A stretch of DNA of 19,137 nucleotides from an uncultured cyanobacterium (GCA_946221495.1 CAMIFA010000095.1:1-19137); one strand, 5' to 3'; shown: positions 7,337 through 15,503, numbered from the stretch's first letter. The notes: generated by a model not told the origin, from the sequence alone. Numbers and translations: made by a program.

Positions 7337-7798
7337 GAGATAATGCTATCAGCCGTCAGCGTTCAGCAGTCAGCTTTTTGATATTGGACACCTTAAATTG
7401 CCCTAATTTAGGCTTAGTTACCAAATCATCACTCTTATAAGTACATTCATACTATTCAAATTAATAATTGCTACACATCAAACGTTTAGCTCTGCCTTAG
7501 TAGTTAAGTTTTTTAAGCAAAAAGCCAAAATCGGATCAGGTACTGGCAACTCAACTTTTGAAATGCTAAAGTCAATGCAATCTAGACAATCGAGACACTG
7601 GACGAACTGTCACAAATTCCTTATAACCTAGTTAAACATTATAAGTATGGTAAAAGTAGGTACTTCAGGATTAAACAGAATCAATTGTCTTGAATCTTAC
7701 CAATACCTTACTAGGTGTATAGTCAATAGCAAATCCCACTCAGCGCAGCGATTGAGGCTCTGAGTGAATTAGTCAAATCTAATCAAACCCCAATCTTA
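7337..7798. other. 462-bp non-coding region between recJ and the protease gene
   Basis: I find no convincing gene on either strand. It starts with a heptamer repeat (7348-7375) just after recJ. The rest is AT-rich DNA that must hold the promoter and leader of the downstream protease. I cannot point to a clear -35/-10 pair, and the ATG at 7799 has no good Shine-Dalgarno. Confidence 0.6.
7348..7375 (+). repeat. Four phased heptamers with core TCAGC downstream of recJ
   Basis: ATCAGCC, GTCAGCG, TTCAGCA and GTCAGCT follow one another without gaps, starting 12 bp after the recJ stop and running into a TTTTT tract. This is an STRR-type heptanucleotide repeat. It does not form a strong hairpin, so it is not a classical terminator. 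Confidence 0.7.
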
Positions 7799-9115
7799 AT
7801 GCTGCAATCCTCAAGACGCTTTTCGTTGCTCCAAGTTGCTCTTTTTGGTGGAGCGATCGCTACAACTGTTACTTTGCCTTTATTTGCTCCTGGTTGGTCT
7901 CGCTCCGTCCAAGCTGCGCTCCAGGATAGTCCTAAAGCTTTGGTTGATGAAGTTTGGCAACTCGTTAACCGCGAGTATGTTGATTCCACCTTTAACAAAG
8001 TTAACTGGCAAGCAACTAGACAAAGCCTCTTAAGTAAAAACTATACATCCCGCGAACAAGCTTATCAAGCTATTGACGCAGCTTTAGAAAAGCTAGGAGA
8101 TCCTTATACTCGCTTTCTAGACCCCAAACAATACGAAGCTTTAACTAACCAAACATCAGGGGAAGTCTCAGGGGTAGGAATTCGGATGGAACAGGATGAA
8201 AAAACTAAGCAGCTAACGGTTGTGGAAGCGATCGCGAATTCCCCCGCATTCAAGGCTGGTATCAAAGCTGGAGACAAAATTTTAGCAATTGATGGTAAAC
8301 CAACCCAAGCAATAGATGTACAAGATGCCTCGAAAATGATTCGTGGTAAAGCTGGTACAATTGTTACCCTGAGAATTGGACGACAACAGAGCAACTTCGA
8401 CCTGAAGCTAACCCGCGCTAATATTGAGCTGCCAACAGTTCATTACACCCTCAAACAAGAAGGCAAAAAGCGTATTGGTTACATCACCTTGCGCGAGTTT
8501 AGTTCCCACGCAGCAGAGCAAATGCAACGGGCAATTCAGGATCTCAATCGCCAGCAAGTTGATGGATTTGTCTTAGATTTGCGGGGTAATCCTGGTGGTT
8601 TGTTGCAATCAAGTATTGAAATTGCTCGGATGTGGCTGGAAACAGGCTCAATTGTGCGGACAGTGGATCGCGTGGGTGGCAGTGAAGAAATGACGGCAAA
8701 TCGTACCGCACTGACCAAACGCCCCTTAGTATTGCTGGTAGATGGCAATTCTGCAAGCGCGAGTGAGATTCTCTCTGGCGCTCTGCAAGACAATCAAAGA
8801 GCAGTAGTCGTTGGTAGTCAAACTTTTGGCAAAGCGTTGGTGCAATCGGTGCATGGACTTTCAGATGGTTCGGGATTGGCAGTGACGATCGCCCACTACT
8901 ACACTCCTAAAGGCACAGATATTAGTCATAAAGGAATTACGCCTGATATCAAAATAGATTTAACCGACGCACAGGAGCGACAATTAGCCACCAATCCAGC
9001 ATTAGTAGCAACTCAAAATGATCCGCAATATGCTAGAGCGATCGCAGTTTTAGGAGTCAATAGTTTCGCCGGAACTCCCCAAAATCAAATGCCCAAGCCA
9101 GTAAGCATTCGGTAA
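7799..9115 (+). CDS. Carboxyl-terminal processing protease (S41 family, Ctp)
   Basis: Ctp proteases act in the thylakoid lumen or periplasm; CtpA matures the D1 protein, while CtpB and CtpC have less defined roles. This 438-aa protein has an N-terminal hydrophobic signal segment (about residues 8-30) ending near VQAAL. A substrate-sensing domain (DEVWQLVNREYV, DPYTRFL) and a PDZ domain (about 125-205, GVGIRMEQDE) follow. The protease core has GFVLDLRGNPGGLLQ. The catalytic serine is S320 in GNSASASE and the lysine is K345 in FGKALVQ. Their 25-residue spacing equals that of the structurally known Scenedesmus D1 protease. Overall it resembles CtpB/CtpC more than CtpA, but I cannot decide which. 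It appears monocistronic, followed by an inverted-repeat element. Confidence 0.92.
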   Translation: MLQSSRRFSLLQVALFGGAIATTVTLPLFAPGWSRSVQAALQDSPKALVDEVWQLVNREYVDSTFNKVNWQATRQSLLSKNYTSREQAYQAIDAALEKLGDPYTRFLDPKQYEALTNQTSGEVSGVGIRMEQDEKTKQLTVVEAIANSPAFKAGIKAGDKILAIDGKPTQAIDVQDASKMIRGKAGTIVTLRIGRQQSNFDLKLTRANIELPTVHYTLKQEGKKRIGYITLREFSSHAAEQMQRAIQDLNRQQVDGFVLDLRGNPGGLLQSSIEIARMWLETGSIVRTVDRVGGSEEMTANRTALTKRPLVLLVDGNSASASEILSGALQDNQRAVVVGSQTFGKALVQSVHGLSDGSGLAVTIAHYYTPKGTDISHKGITPDIKIDLTDAQERQLATNPALVATQNDPQYARAIAVLGVNSFAGTPQNQMPKPVSIR

Positions 9116-9133
9116 AGTAGGAGTAGCTCACTT

Positions 9134-9205
9134 CCGCAGTTAGGAGTTTTGATTTTGCCAGCTCATTCAAAATCAAAACTCAAAATCAAGAACTTAAAAC
9201 TGCGG
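9134..9205. repeat. Nested inverted repeat downstream of the protease gene
   Basis: Outer arms CCGCAGTT (9134-9141) and AACTGCGG (9198-9205) enclose inner arms of 14 bp (9144-9157 and 9168-9181, GAGTTTTGATTTTG and its exact complement). A small hairpin, CGGGC-AAA-GCCCG, overlaps the right end at 9203-9215. The AAAATCAAAACTC wording resembles the element between the two tRNAs at 18802-18867. It may serve as a transcript 3' end, but there is no T-tract directly behind it. Confidence 0.75.
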
Positions 9206-9275
9206 GCAAAGCCCGTTAGTTTCTAATGTGGTCAAACTTTCGCTAAATTGAAAAAAAGCGCTAAGGGAAATTTAA

Positions 9276-9968
9276 ATGTCAGCACAACTTTTAGTGGTTG
9301 ACGATGAACCAGGATTGCGGGAAGCCGTCAAAGATTATCTGCAAGATAGTGGCTTCAGCGTTCAAGTCGCTAGCAATGCCCGTGAGGGGTGGGAGTTGGT
9401 GCAGAAAAATCCACCCGACTTAGTAATTTCAGACATTATGATGCCGCAGGTGGATGGCTATCAATTCCTCAAGCAGCTACGAGAAGATCCCCGCTTTAAA
9501 ACGCTGCCAGTAGTTTTTTTAACTGCTAAAGGTATGACTACAGACCGAATTCAAGGTTATCAAGCCCGTGTTGATGCTTATCTGCCTAAGCCATTTGATC
9601 CAGATGAATTAGTGGCAATTGTCGAGAATTTGCTGGAGCGTCGCGTAGCAGCAACTCAACCCACCGAGGATGGGGAAACTCCTGATATTGCGGATCTCGC
9701 CCATCAAATTGCTCAAATTAAAGCGTTATTAACTCAACGTCAGGCGATCGCCCAAAATCCGGCGGCGATAAAAATTGACTTTACACCCAGAGAACAAAGT
9801 GTTTTAAATTTGGTAACTGAAGGGCTAATGAATAAGGAAATTGCCCGTCGTTTAGAGACAAGCGTCCGCAATGTGGAGAAATACGTTAGTCGCTTGTTTA
9901 GTAAAACGGGTACAAATAGTCGTACAGAGTTAGTTCGCTTTGCCCTGGAAAACGGACTCAATAAGTAG
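9276..9968 (+). CDS. NarL-type response regulator, Rre1/Ycf29-like
   Basis: A 230-aa two-component response regulator. The receiver domain (1-120) has the acidic pair D9-D10, phospho-acceptor D53 (VISDIMMP), T83 and K105 in PKPFDP, all intact. A linker rich in Q and A leads to a LuxR/NarL helix-turn-helix (about 160-230: TPREQSVLNLV, NKEIARRL, VEKYVSRLFSKTG). The linker and receiver wording match the cyanobacterial Rre1/Ycf29 group, which is paired with Hik2 or Hik34 in stress regulation elsewhere; this assignment is from memory and moderate. No histidine kinase gene is adjacent. The ATG at 9276 has a good ribosome-binding site (AAGGGA at 9263-9268). DNA binding and phospho-control follow from the family. 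Confidence 0.9.
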   Translation: MSAQLLVVDDEPGLREAVKDYLQDSGFSVQVASNAREGWELVQKNPPDLVISDIMMPQVDGYQFLKQLREDPRFKTLPVVFLTAKGMTTDRIQGYQARVDAYLPKPFDPDELVAIVENLLERRVAATQPTEDGETPDIADLAHQIAQIKALLTQRQAIAQNPAAIKIDFTPREQSVLNLVTEGLMNKEIARRLETSVRNVEKYVSRLFSKTGTNSRTELVRFALENGLNK

Positions 9969-10187
9969 GTCTTAACATCAATTAACCTATTGCTACAGCA
10001 GGAAAAGGGGATTTTCATTAACTAGCCCCATATCAACCCACTGCAAGTTGAAATACTGTTGAAAGTGAATCATGATTGTTGTATGTAGCAAATCTAGGTT
10101 TCAGTTTTTTGGAGGCTAATAATGTTCTGCTAAGGTGTGGACTCTAGCCTGACCCACTTAAATAGCCAGAGGGCAAGTTAGTAAAAA

Positions 10188-13100
10188 ATGATACCTGAAC
10201 CGCGCAGAGATGACTCTAGCCAGGACGAAACGCTGCTTGAGCGATCGCCAACTACTACCAATTTGTCACCTGCTCAACTTGAGGAGACACTGCGGCGGAC
10301 TGAGTCAGACTTAGCATGGTATCGCGCCTTATACGAGAGTATTCCCTCTATATACTTCACCTTAAGTTCAGATGGTGTAGTGCTGGCGGTAAATGATTTG
10401 GGTGCTGCACGTCTAGGTTATACCGCCCCAGAATTAACTGAAAAATTAATATTTGAGCTTTTTCATCTAGAAGACCAAGCCAGCCTTCAAGAAGCGATCG
10501 CTGGCTTCTTAAACTCATCGATCTCAATTGGAAATTGGGAGGTTCGCGCCTGTAGTAAAGATGGCAGCATTGTCTGGGTAAAAGCAACTGCTCATACTCT
10601 GTCAGGACACCCAAATAAGCTAGTCTTAAATTGCGAGGATATTAGTGACCAAAGACGGGGAGAACAAGGATGGGATCGCTTCTTCGCACTTTCTTTAGAC
10701 TTATTATGCATTGCTGGCTTTGATGGCTACTTCAAGCGCTTAAACCCTGCATGGGAGCAGCTTCTAGGTATCACTTGCGAGGAACTGCTCTCTAAACCAT
10801 TTATTGAATTCGTGCATCCAGACGACCATGCGATCACTGAGGCGGAGCTGCAACGTATAATTGCCGGAGCCAATACTATTAACTTTAAGAATCGCTATCG
10901 TTGTCAAGATGGCTCCTATGTTTGGCTTTCTTGGAAGACTAAAACATCGATAGCAGAACAACTTTGTTATGCGGTTGCTCGCGATATCACCTACGAAAAG
11001 CAGATTGAATCCGCTTTGGAGCAATCAAATCAGCGAGTCACGCAAATTCTAGAGAGTATTACAGATGCATTTTATGCCTTAGATTCTCAGTGGCGTTTCA
11101 CCTACCTCAATAGTGAAGCAGAACTGTTCCTACAAAAAAGCCGGGAAGATTTAGTTGGTAAGTGCCTGTGGGACGAGTTCCCCCAACCAATTACCTCTGT
11201 CTGTTATCAGCAGTATCACAAAGCTATATCAGAACAAGTTGCTGTTAAATATGAAGAATTTTATCCACCTCTGAATCGCTGGTTTACAGTCCATGCCTAT
11301 CCTGCTCAAGATGGTCTTGCTATTTACTTTGATGACATTACAGAGCGCAAGCAGGCTCAGTCAGCGCTCCAAAAAGCCTATGAGCAATTAGAAACTAGAG
11401 TAGCGGAGCGAACATCTCAATTAAGGACTACTAACGAGCAATTACAAACCGAGATTGCCGAACACAAGCGGACGGAGAGCGCCCTAAGAGAAAGTGAAGC
11501 ACGTTATCGTGACATCTTTGAAAAAGATATTGCTGCTAATTCAATTACTACTCCTGATGGGCGTTTGATTGCTTGTAACTCTGCTTTTCTGCACATATTT
11601 GGCTTTCACTCCCAAGAAGAAGCCTTGGGGTGTCATATGGATAGATTGCATCCTAGTAAAGCAGAGCGCGAATCCTTAATTGCTCTGATTCGTAAAGGGC
11701 GGATGCTTAACGCTCATGAAGTCCAAATGTGCCGCATTGATGGCACACCAATTATCGCTGTGACGAATGCTATTGGCATTTTTGACGATGCAGGCGAGTT
11801 AATTGAGATTCACGGTCACGGTTTTGATGTCACCGAGCGCAAGCAAACGGAAGCAGCCCTACGCGCCAGTGAAGCACGTTTTGAAATCGTCGCCCGCGCC
11901 ACCAACGACGCAATATGGGATTGGGATTTGGTAACGGATCAGGTGTGGCGGAGTGAAGGCTGTCAGACACTCTTTGGCTACAGAGTAGATGAGATTATTG
12001 GTCACATTAGCTGGTGGAACGAACGCATCCATCCAGAAGATAAAGAGCGAGTTATTTCCGGTATTCATGCAGTAATAGACAGGAGTGAAGCATTCTGGTC
12101 AGATGAATACCGCTTTCGCCGCAGCGATGCAACTTATTCCTGCATTATTGATCGCGCATATGTCGTGCATGATCACAAGGGAAAGCCGATACGCATGATC
12201 GGCGGCATGATGGATATCAGCGATCGCAAACGTGCCGAGGAGCAACTGCGTTACAACGCATTTTATGATGCACTGACAGGTCTGCCAAATCGGATCTTAT
12301 TCATGGATCGGTTGCAGCAAACAATTGAGCGGGTAAAACGGCGGAAGAATTATTTATTTGCTGTACTCTTTTTAGACCTAGATCGCTTTAAAGTGATCAA
12401 CGATAGCTTGGGACACAATATTGGCGATCAACTGCTAATTGCATTCAGTCGCAGGTTGGAAGCGTGTTTGCGTTCTGTAGATACATTTGCCCGGCTGGGA
12501 GGAGATGAATTTGTAATTCTGCTAGAAGATATTACAAATATTAGCGATGCAACTCATGTAGCCGAGCGCATCCGCCAAGAACTAACGTTGCCTTTTAATC
12601 TCGGTAGACATGAGATATTCACAACCACAAGCATTGGCATTGCTTTAAGTACAACCGCTTACAACCAACCAGAAGATTTACTGCGTGACGCTGACATCGC
12701 CATGTATCGTGCCAAGGCACTAGGCAAGGCAAGGTATGCAATTTTCGACCCAGTTATGCATACCCAGGCATTAACGCTTTTACAGCTAGAGAACGATCTG
12801 CGTCGAGCCGTTGAACGCCAAGAGTTTCAGATTTACTACCAACCGATTGTAGAATTGCTAACTGGCAAAATTATTGGTTTTGAAGCACTACTACGCTGGC
12901 AACATCCAAGTCAAGGTCTCGTTCTGCCCGCAGCGTTTATTCCAGTGGCAGAGGAAACGGGGTTGATTGTCCCTATTGGCTATTGGGTACTTCGCTCTGC
13001 TTGTCGCCAAATACGCTTATGGCAGGAGCGTTTTGCCAAACCCTTAACAATTAGTGTAAATCTCTCTGGCAAACAATTTTCCCAACCGGATTTAATTGCT

Positions 13101-13544
13101 CAAATTGACCAAATTCTTCAAGAAACTGATCTTGATGCCCGTAGCTTAAATCTAGAAATTACCGAAAGTATGATCATGGAGAATTATGCAACTACCACGC
13201 TTTCGCAACTAAGAGACTTGGGCGTTGAGTTATCTATTGATGACTTCGGTACTGGCTATTCATCATTGGGTCGTTTACACCACTTTCCGATTAATATCTT
13301 AAAAATTGATCGCTCCTTTGTTAGTGGCATGGGTATTAGTGAAACTAATTTAGAGATTATTCAGGCGATCGTGACGCTTGCCCACCAACTAGGGATGGCT
13401 GTGATCACAGAAGGGGTAGAAACAAAAGAGCAATTAGCACAACTAAGAAATTTGCAATGCGAGTACGCTCAAGGATATTTCTTCTCTCGTCCATTAGATA
13501 GCAAAGTAGCAGAGGAACTGATTAGCACTCAGCTACAGTGGTAA
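10188..13544 (+). CDS. Five-PAS sensor with GGDEF and EAL domains (c-di-GMP turnover)
   Basis: A 1118-aa cytoplasmic signalling protein without membrane segments. PAS modules lie at about 45-155, 158-275, 281-390, 435-550 and 561-685; a short coiled coil (about 390-440) separates the third and fourth. The GGDEF domain (about 690-850) has intact RLGGDEF (GGDEF at 771-775) and a product-inhibition site R762-S-V-D765 exactly five residues before it, so diguanylate cyclase activity with feedback control is likely. The EAL domain (about 865-1110) has EAL at 899-901, SVNLSGKQF, LEITES, DDFGTGYS at 1018-1025, ILKIDRSF and TEGVET, the usual catalytic set, so phosphodiesterase activity is also likely. 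ATG 10188 lies 219 bp after the response regulator; co-regulation is possible but not shown. The ligands of the PAS domains are unknown. Confidence 0.94.
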   Translation: MIPEPRRDDSSQDETLLERSPTTTNLSPAQLEETLRRTESDLAWYRALYESIPSIYFTLSSDGVVLAVNDLGAARLGYTAPELTEKLIFELFHLEDQASLQEAIAGFLNSSISIGNWEVRACSKDGSIVWVKATAHTLSGHPNKLVLNCEDISDQRRGEQGWDRFFALSLDLLCIAGFDGYFKRLNPAWEQLLGITCEELLSKPFIEFVHPDDHAITEAELQRIIAGANTINFKNRYRCQDGSYVWLSWKTKTSIAEQLCYAVARDITYEKQIESALEQSNQRVTQILESITDAFYALDSQWRFTYLNSEAELFLQKSREDLVGKCLWDEFPQPITSVCYQQYHKAISEQVAVKYEEFYPPLNRWFTVHAYPAQDGLAIYFDDITERKQAQSALQKAYEQLETRVAERTSQLRTTNEQLQTEIAEHKRTESALRESEARYRDIFEKDIAANSITTPDGRLIACNSAFLHIFGFHSQEEALGCHMDRLHPSKAERESLIALIRKGRMLNAHEVQMCRIDGTPIIAVTNAIGIFDDAGELIEIHGHGFDVTERKQTEAALRASEARFEIVARATNDAIWDWDLVTDQVWRSEGCQTLFGYRVDEIIGHISWWNERIHPEDKERVISGIHAVIDRSEAFWSDEYRFRRSDATYSCIIDRAYVVHDHKGKPIRMIGGMMDISDRKRAEEQLRYNAFYDALTGLPNRILFMDRLQQTIERVKRRKNYLFAVLFLDLDRFKVINDSLGHNIGDQLLIAFSRRLEACLRSVDTFARLGGDEFVILLEDITNISDATHVAERIRQELTLPFNLGRHEIFTTTSIGIALSTTAYNQPEDLLRDADIAMYRAKALGKARYAIFDPVMHTQALTLLQLENDLRRAVERQEFQIYYQPIVELLTGKIIGFEALLRWQHPSQGLVLPAAFIPVAEETGLIVPIGYWVLRSACRQIRLWQERFAKPLTISVNLSGKQFSQPDLIAQIDQILQETDLDARSLNLEITESMIMENYATTTLSQLRDLGVELSIDDFGTGYSSLGRLHHFPINILKIDRSFVSGMGISETNLEIIQAIVTLAHQLGMAVITEGVETKEQLAQLRNLQCEYAQGYFFSRPLDSKVAEELISTQLQW

Positions 13545-13558
13545 TATTGCTTTTGTAA

Positions 13559-13575
13559 CTTCTGGAAACCAGAAG
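13559..13575. other. Short perfect hairpin after the PAS/GGDEF/EAL gene
   Basis: CTTCTGG and CCAGAAG (7 bp) flank an AAA loop, 14 bp after the stop codon. There is no immediate T-tract, although TTTTTG follows about 25 bp later. It could be an mRNA 3'-end stabiliser or a weak terminator. Confidence 0.4.
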
Positions 13576-13604
13576 CATAATGAGGCTTGCTGGTGCGATT
13601 TTTG

Positions 13605-13630
13605 TTAAGATAATCTATTCAGTATCTTAA
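13605..13630. promoter_or_regulatory. Perfect 8-bp inverted repeat upstream of rpsP
   Basis: TTAAGATA (13605-13612) and TATCTTAA (13623-13630) are exact complements separated by 10 bp, ending 51 bp before the rpsP start. As DNA it could bind a dimeric regulator; as RNA it would be a weak AU hairpin. The match is seen directly; the regulatory role is inference. Confidence 0.45.
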
Positions 13631-13639
13631 AGCTAAAAT

Positions 13640-13660
13640 TCTGATAGCTGATAACTAAAC
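13640..13660 (+). repeat. Heptamer repeat (NCTRATR type) ahead of rpsP
   Basis: TCTGATA, GCTGATA and ACTAAAC are phased heptamers, followed at once by the rpsP ribosome-binding sequence AGGAGA (13663-13668). They match the consensus of the repeats at 4039 and 15469. Confidence 0.55.
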
Positions 13661-13681
13661 ATAGGAGAACTAATCTTCAAA

Positions 13682-13942
13682 ATGATTAAACTGAGATTGA
13701 AGCGATACGGTAAGAAACGGGAAGCAAGTTACCGAATTGTTGCTATTAATAGCCGTGATCGCCGTGATGGTAGACCTTTAGAAGAACTAGGCTTCTACAA
13801 CCCTAGAACCGACGAAACTAGGTTAGATGTTCCCGGAATAATTAAACGTATCCAACAAGGCGCTCAACCAACTGATACCGTGCGCCGCATTCTTGAAAAA
13901 GCCAACGTCTTTGAACAGACCCGTGCAACAGCCACTGAATAA
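13682..13942 (+). CDS. rpsP: 30S ribosomal protein S16
   Basis: An 86-aa small-subunit protein needed for 30S assembly, binding 16S rRNA in the body. The start MIKLRLKRYGKKREASYRIV and the segment RPLEELGFYNP are diagnostic, and the length is normal for cyanobacteria. A purine-rich AGGAGA lies 13-18 bp before the ATG. The next gene overlaps the 3' end in another frame, suggesting translational coupling. The order rpsP, KH protein, phoH agrees with what I recall for cyanobacteria, where ffh often precedes rpsP; here the gene upstream is the PAS/GGDEF/EAL gene instead. Confidence 0.97.
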   Translation: MIKLRLKRYGKKREASYRIVAINSRDRRDGRPLEELGFYNPRTDETRLDVPGIIKRIQQGAQPTDTVRRILEKANVFEQTRATATE

Positions 13943-14327
13943 GGTTATTAGCTTTCAAAACAAAAGTATTGACTACGCTAAACTCGTGCAGTTTCTGCTT
14001 CAGCCGTTCTTAGAGTCCCCAGATTCTTTGAGTGTAGATTGCGAAGTCTCTCCTAGCACAGCACGGGTTTGGATTCGTGTTGCCTTTGAAGGCGAAGACA
14101 AAGGGCGAGTTTTTGGACGGGGTGGACGCAATATTCAGGCAATTAAGACTGTAATTGCGGCAACTGCCACATTAGCTGGACATTCTGTTTATCTTGATAT
14201 TTACGGAAGTGAAGCTGCCAATACTTTCTCAGGTTCTGAAGAAGCAGTGCCTTCAACTGAGTTAAAAGAACGGCGGGAAAGTTTACCTAAGCCTGTTCCT
14301 AAACCGCGACGCACCAATTTTGAATAA
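13923..14327 (+). CDS. khpA: KH-domain RNA-binding protein (KhpA/YlqC-like)
   Basis: A single-KH RNA-binding protein of the KhpA family, known in other bacteria to bind many RNAs, often as a dimer or with KhpB. The core LVQFLLQPFLESPDSLSVD leads to the KH loop GRVFGRGGRNIQAIK, where GRGG is the GxxG RNA-binding element. A charged proline-rich tail follows, longer than in Firmicutes. There is no ATG. I choose GTG at 13923, which overlaps rpsP by 20 bp and gives 134 aa. A TTG at 13893 would add ten residues and overlap rpsP by 50 bp. Neither has a Shine-Dalgarno, consistent with coupling to rpsP translation. Confidence 0.85.
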   Translation: MQQPLNKVISFQNKSIDYAKLVQFLLQPFLESPDSLSVDCEVSPSTARVWIRVAFEGEDKGRVFGRGGRNIQAIKTVIAATATLAGHSVYLDIYGSEAANTFSGSEEAVPSTELKERRESLPKPVPKPRRTNFE

Positions 14328-14434
14328 CAATTGAGGCATCATTAAACCTCATAACCAAATGCGTTGTACATTAGCGTTTTTGGAACATGAATATCCAGCG
14401 CTAACGCAGTGTTTAGTAAGTGTGATTAAGAGTA

Positions 14435-14463
14435 GGGGTTGGTTCTAAATACGAACCAACTCC
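14435..14463 (+). promoter_or_regulatory. Hairpin in the phoH leader region
   Basis: GTTGGTTC (14438-14445) pairs perfectly with GAACCAAC (14453-14460) across the 7-nt loop TAAATAC. A G-T pair and two G-C pairs extend it to 11 bp. No T-tract follows, so it is unlikely to be an intrinsic terminator. It ends 39 bp before the phoH start and could be an RNA structure or an operator. Confidence 0.5.
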
Positions 14464-14502
14464 CAAAGTCTAACAAATTGATTAAGTATCCAAAAAACAG
14501 CT

Positions 14503-15453
14503 ATGGCAGAGGCATCGACGATTCAGCTGCCGAATCCGGAAAGCGCGATCGCTCTTTCTGGTGACAACGAAGAAAATTTAAAAACGTTAGCAAAAATTAC
14601 GGGAGCTAGCTTAGTTCTACGTGGGCAGGAGCTGTATATTTCTGGTACCGAAAAGCAAATCGATCTGTGCCAACGATTAGTGCGATCGCTTGAAGATTTG
14701 TGGCTTAAAGGTAAAGCTATCTCTAATGCAGATATTCTCACAGCTCGTCAGGCTTTAGATACCCACCGCCAGGACGAACTGCAAGATTTACAGCGTGATA
14801 TTCTTGCTAGAACGAGGCGAGGCGAAGAAGTTCGGGCAAAAACTTTTCGCCAACGGCAGTATATCCAATATTTACGTAAAAACGACTTAACATTCTGTAC
14901 TGGGCCTGCTGGCACAGGTAAGACATTTCTCGCTGTCGTCGTCGCCGTGCAAGAACTGCTTGCTAATCAGTACGAAAGACTAATTTTAACTCGTCCTGCC
15001 GTAGAAGCTGGGGAAAAGCTCGGCTTTTTACCTGGAGACTTGCAACAGAAAGTTAATCCTTATCTGCGCCCCCTTTATGATGCGATCAATGAATTTATTG
15101 ACCCCGAAAAAGTTCCGAACTTGATGGAACGCGGCGTAATTGAAGTTGCTCCCTTAGCTTATATGCGGGGGCGGACATTAAATAATGCCTTTGTAATTGT
15201 CGATGAAGCTCAAAATACGACTCCATCTCAAATGAAAATGGTTCTGACTCGCTTAGGCTTCCGTTCCCGTATGGTTGTTACTGGCGATATGACGCAGACT
15301 GATTTAACACTGAATCAACAGTCTGGGTTAACAGTAGCTCTAAAAATCCTCCAAAATGTTGAAGGTATCGCCTTTTGCGAATTCTCCCAGAAAGATGTCG
15401 TTCGCCATCCTTTAGTACAACGCATTGTTGCTGCTTACGACCAATACGAGTAA
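14503..15453 (+). CDS. phoH: PhoH-like ATPase
   Basis: A 316-aa cytoplasmic P-loop ATPase of the PhoH/YbeZ family, linked in other bacteria to RNA metabolism and ribosome maturation. A KH-like N-terminal part (about 10-75) resembles the usual PhoH N domain. Walker A is GPAGTGKT at 134-141; Walker B is VIVDEAQN with D234-E235. Further family motifs are LTRPAVEAGEKLGFLPGD, AYMRGRTLNNAFV and VVTGDMTQTDL. Length and motif order are normal. It follows the KH gene by 175 bp that contains a hairpin, so it may have its own promoter or a processed leader. Its position near rpsP and the KH gene fits a role in ribosome or RNA biology. Confidence 0.95.
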   Translation: MAEASTIQLPNPESAIALSGDNEENLKTLAKITGASLVLRGQELYISGTEKQIDLCQRLVRSLEDLWLKGKAISNADILTARQALDTHRQDELQDLQRDILARTRRGEEVRAKTFRQRQYIQYLRKNDLTFCTGPAGTGKTFLAVVVAVQELLANQYERLILTRPAVEAGEKLGFLPGDLQQKVNPYLRPLYDAINEFIDPEKVPNLMERGVIEVAPLAYMRGRTLNNAFVIVDEAQNTTPSQMKMVLTRLGFRSRMVVTGDMTQTDLTLNQQSGLTVALKILQNVEGIAFCEFSQKDVVRHPLVQRIVAAYDQYE

Positions 15454-15503
15454 TAGTCATTGCTAAAAACTAATGACTAATAACTAAGGACTAATGACTA
15501 CTT
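15454..15503 (+). repeat. Heptamer tandem repeat between phoH and the ChuX-like gene
   Basis: From 15469 run ACTAATG, ACTAATA, ACTAAGG and ACTAATG, then a decayed ACTACTT that meets the ATG at 15504. On its left, TAGTCATT (15454-15461) and AATGACTA (15472-15479) form an inverted repeat. Nearly the whole gap between the two genes is made of this repeat. Confidence 0.75.

Noticed and set aside
7650..7663. GTA-N8-TAC, an NtcA-like site upstream of the protease gene
   Set aside because: The six-base core is expected several times by chance in 19 kb, and no -10 element is visible at the usual distance downstream.
14331..14352. TTGAGG...CCTCATAA as a terminator after the KH gene
   Set aside because: The stem is only about 5 bp with a 10-nt loop and no T-tract.
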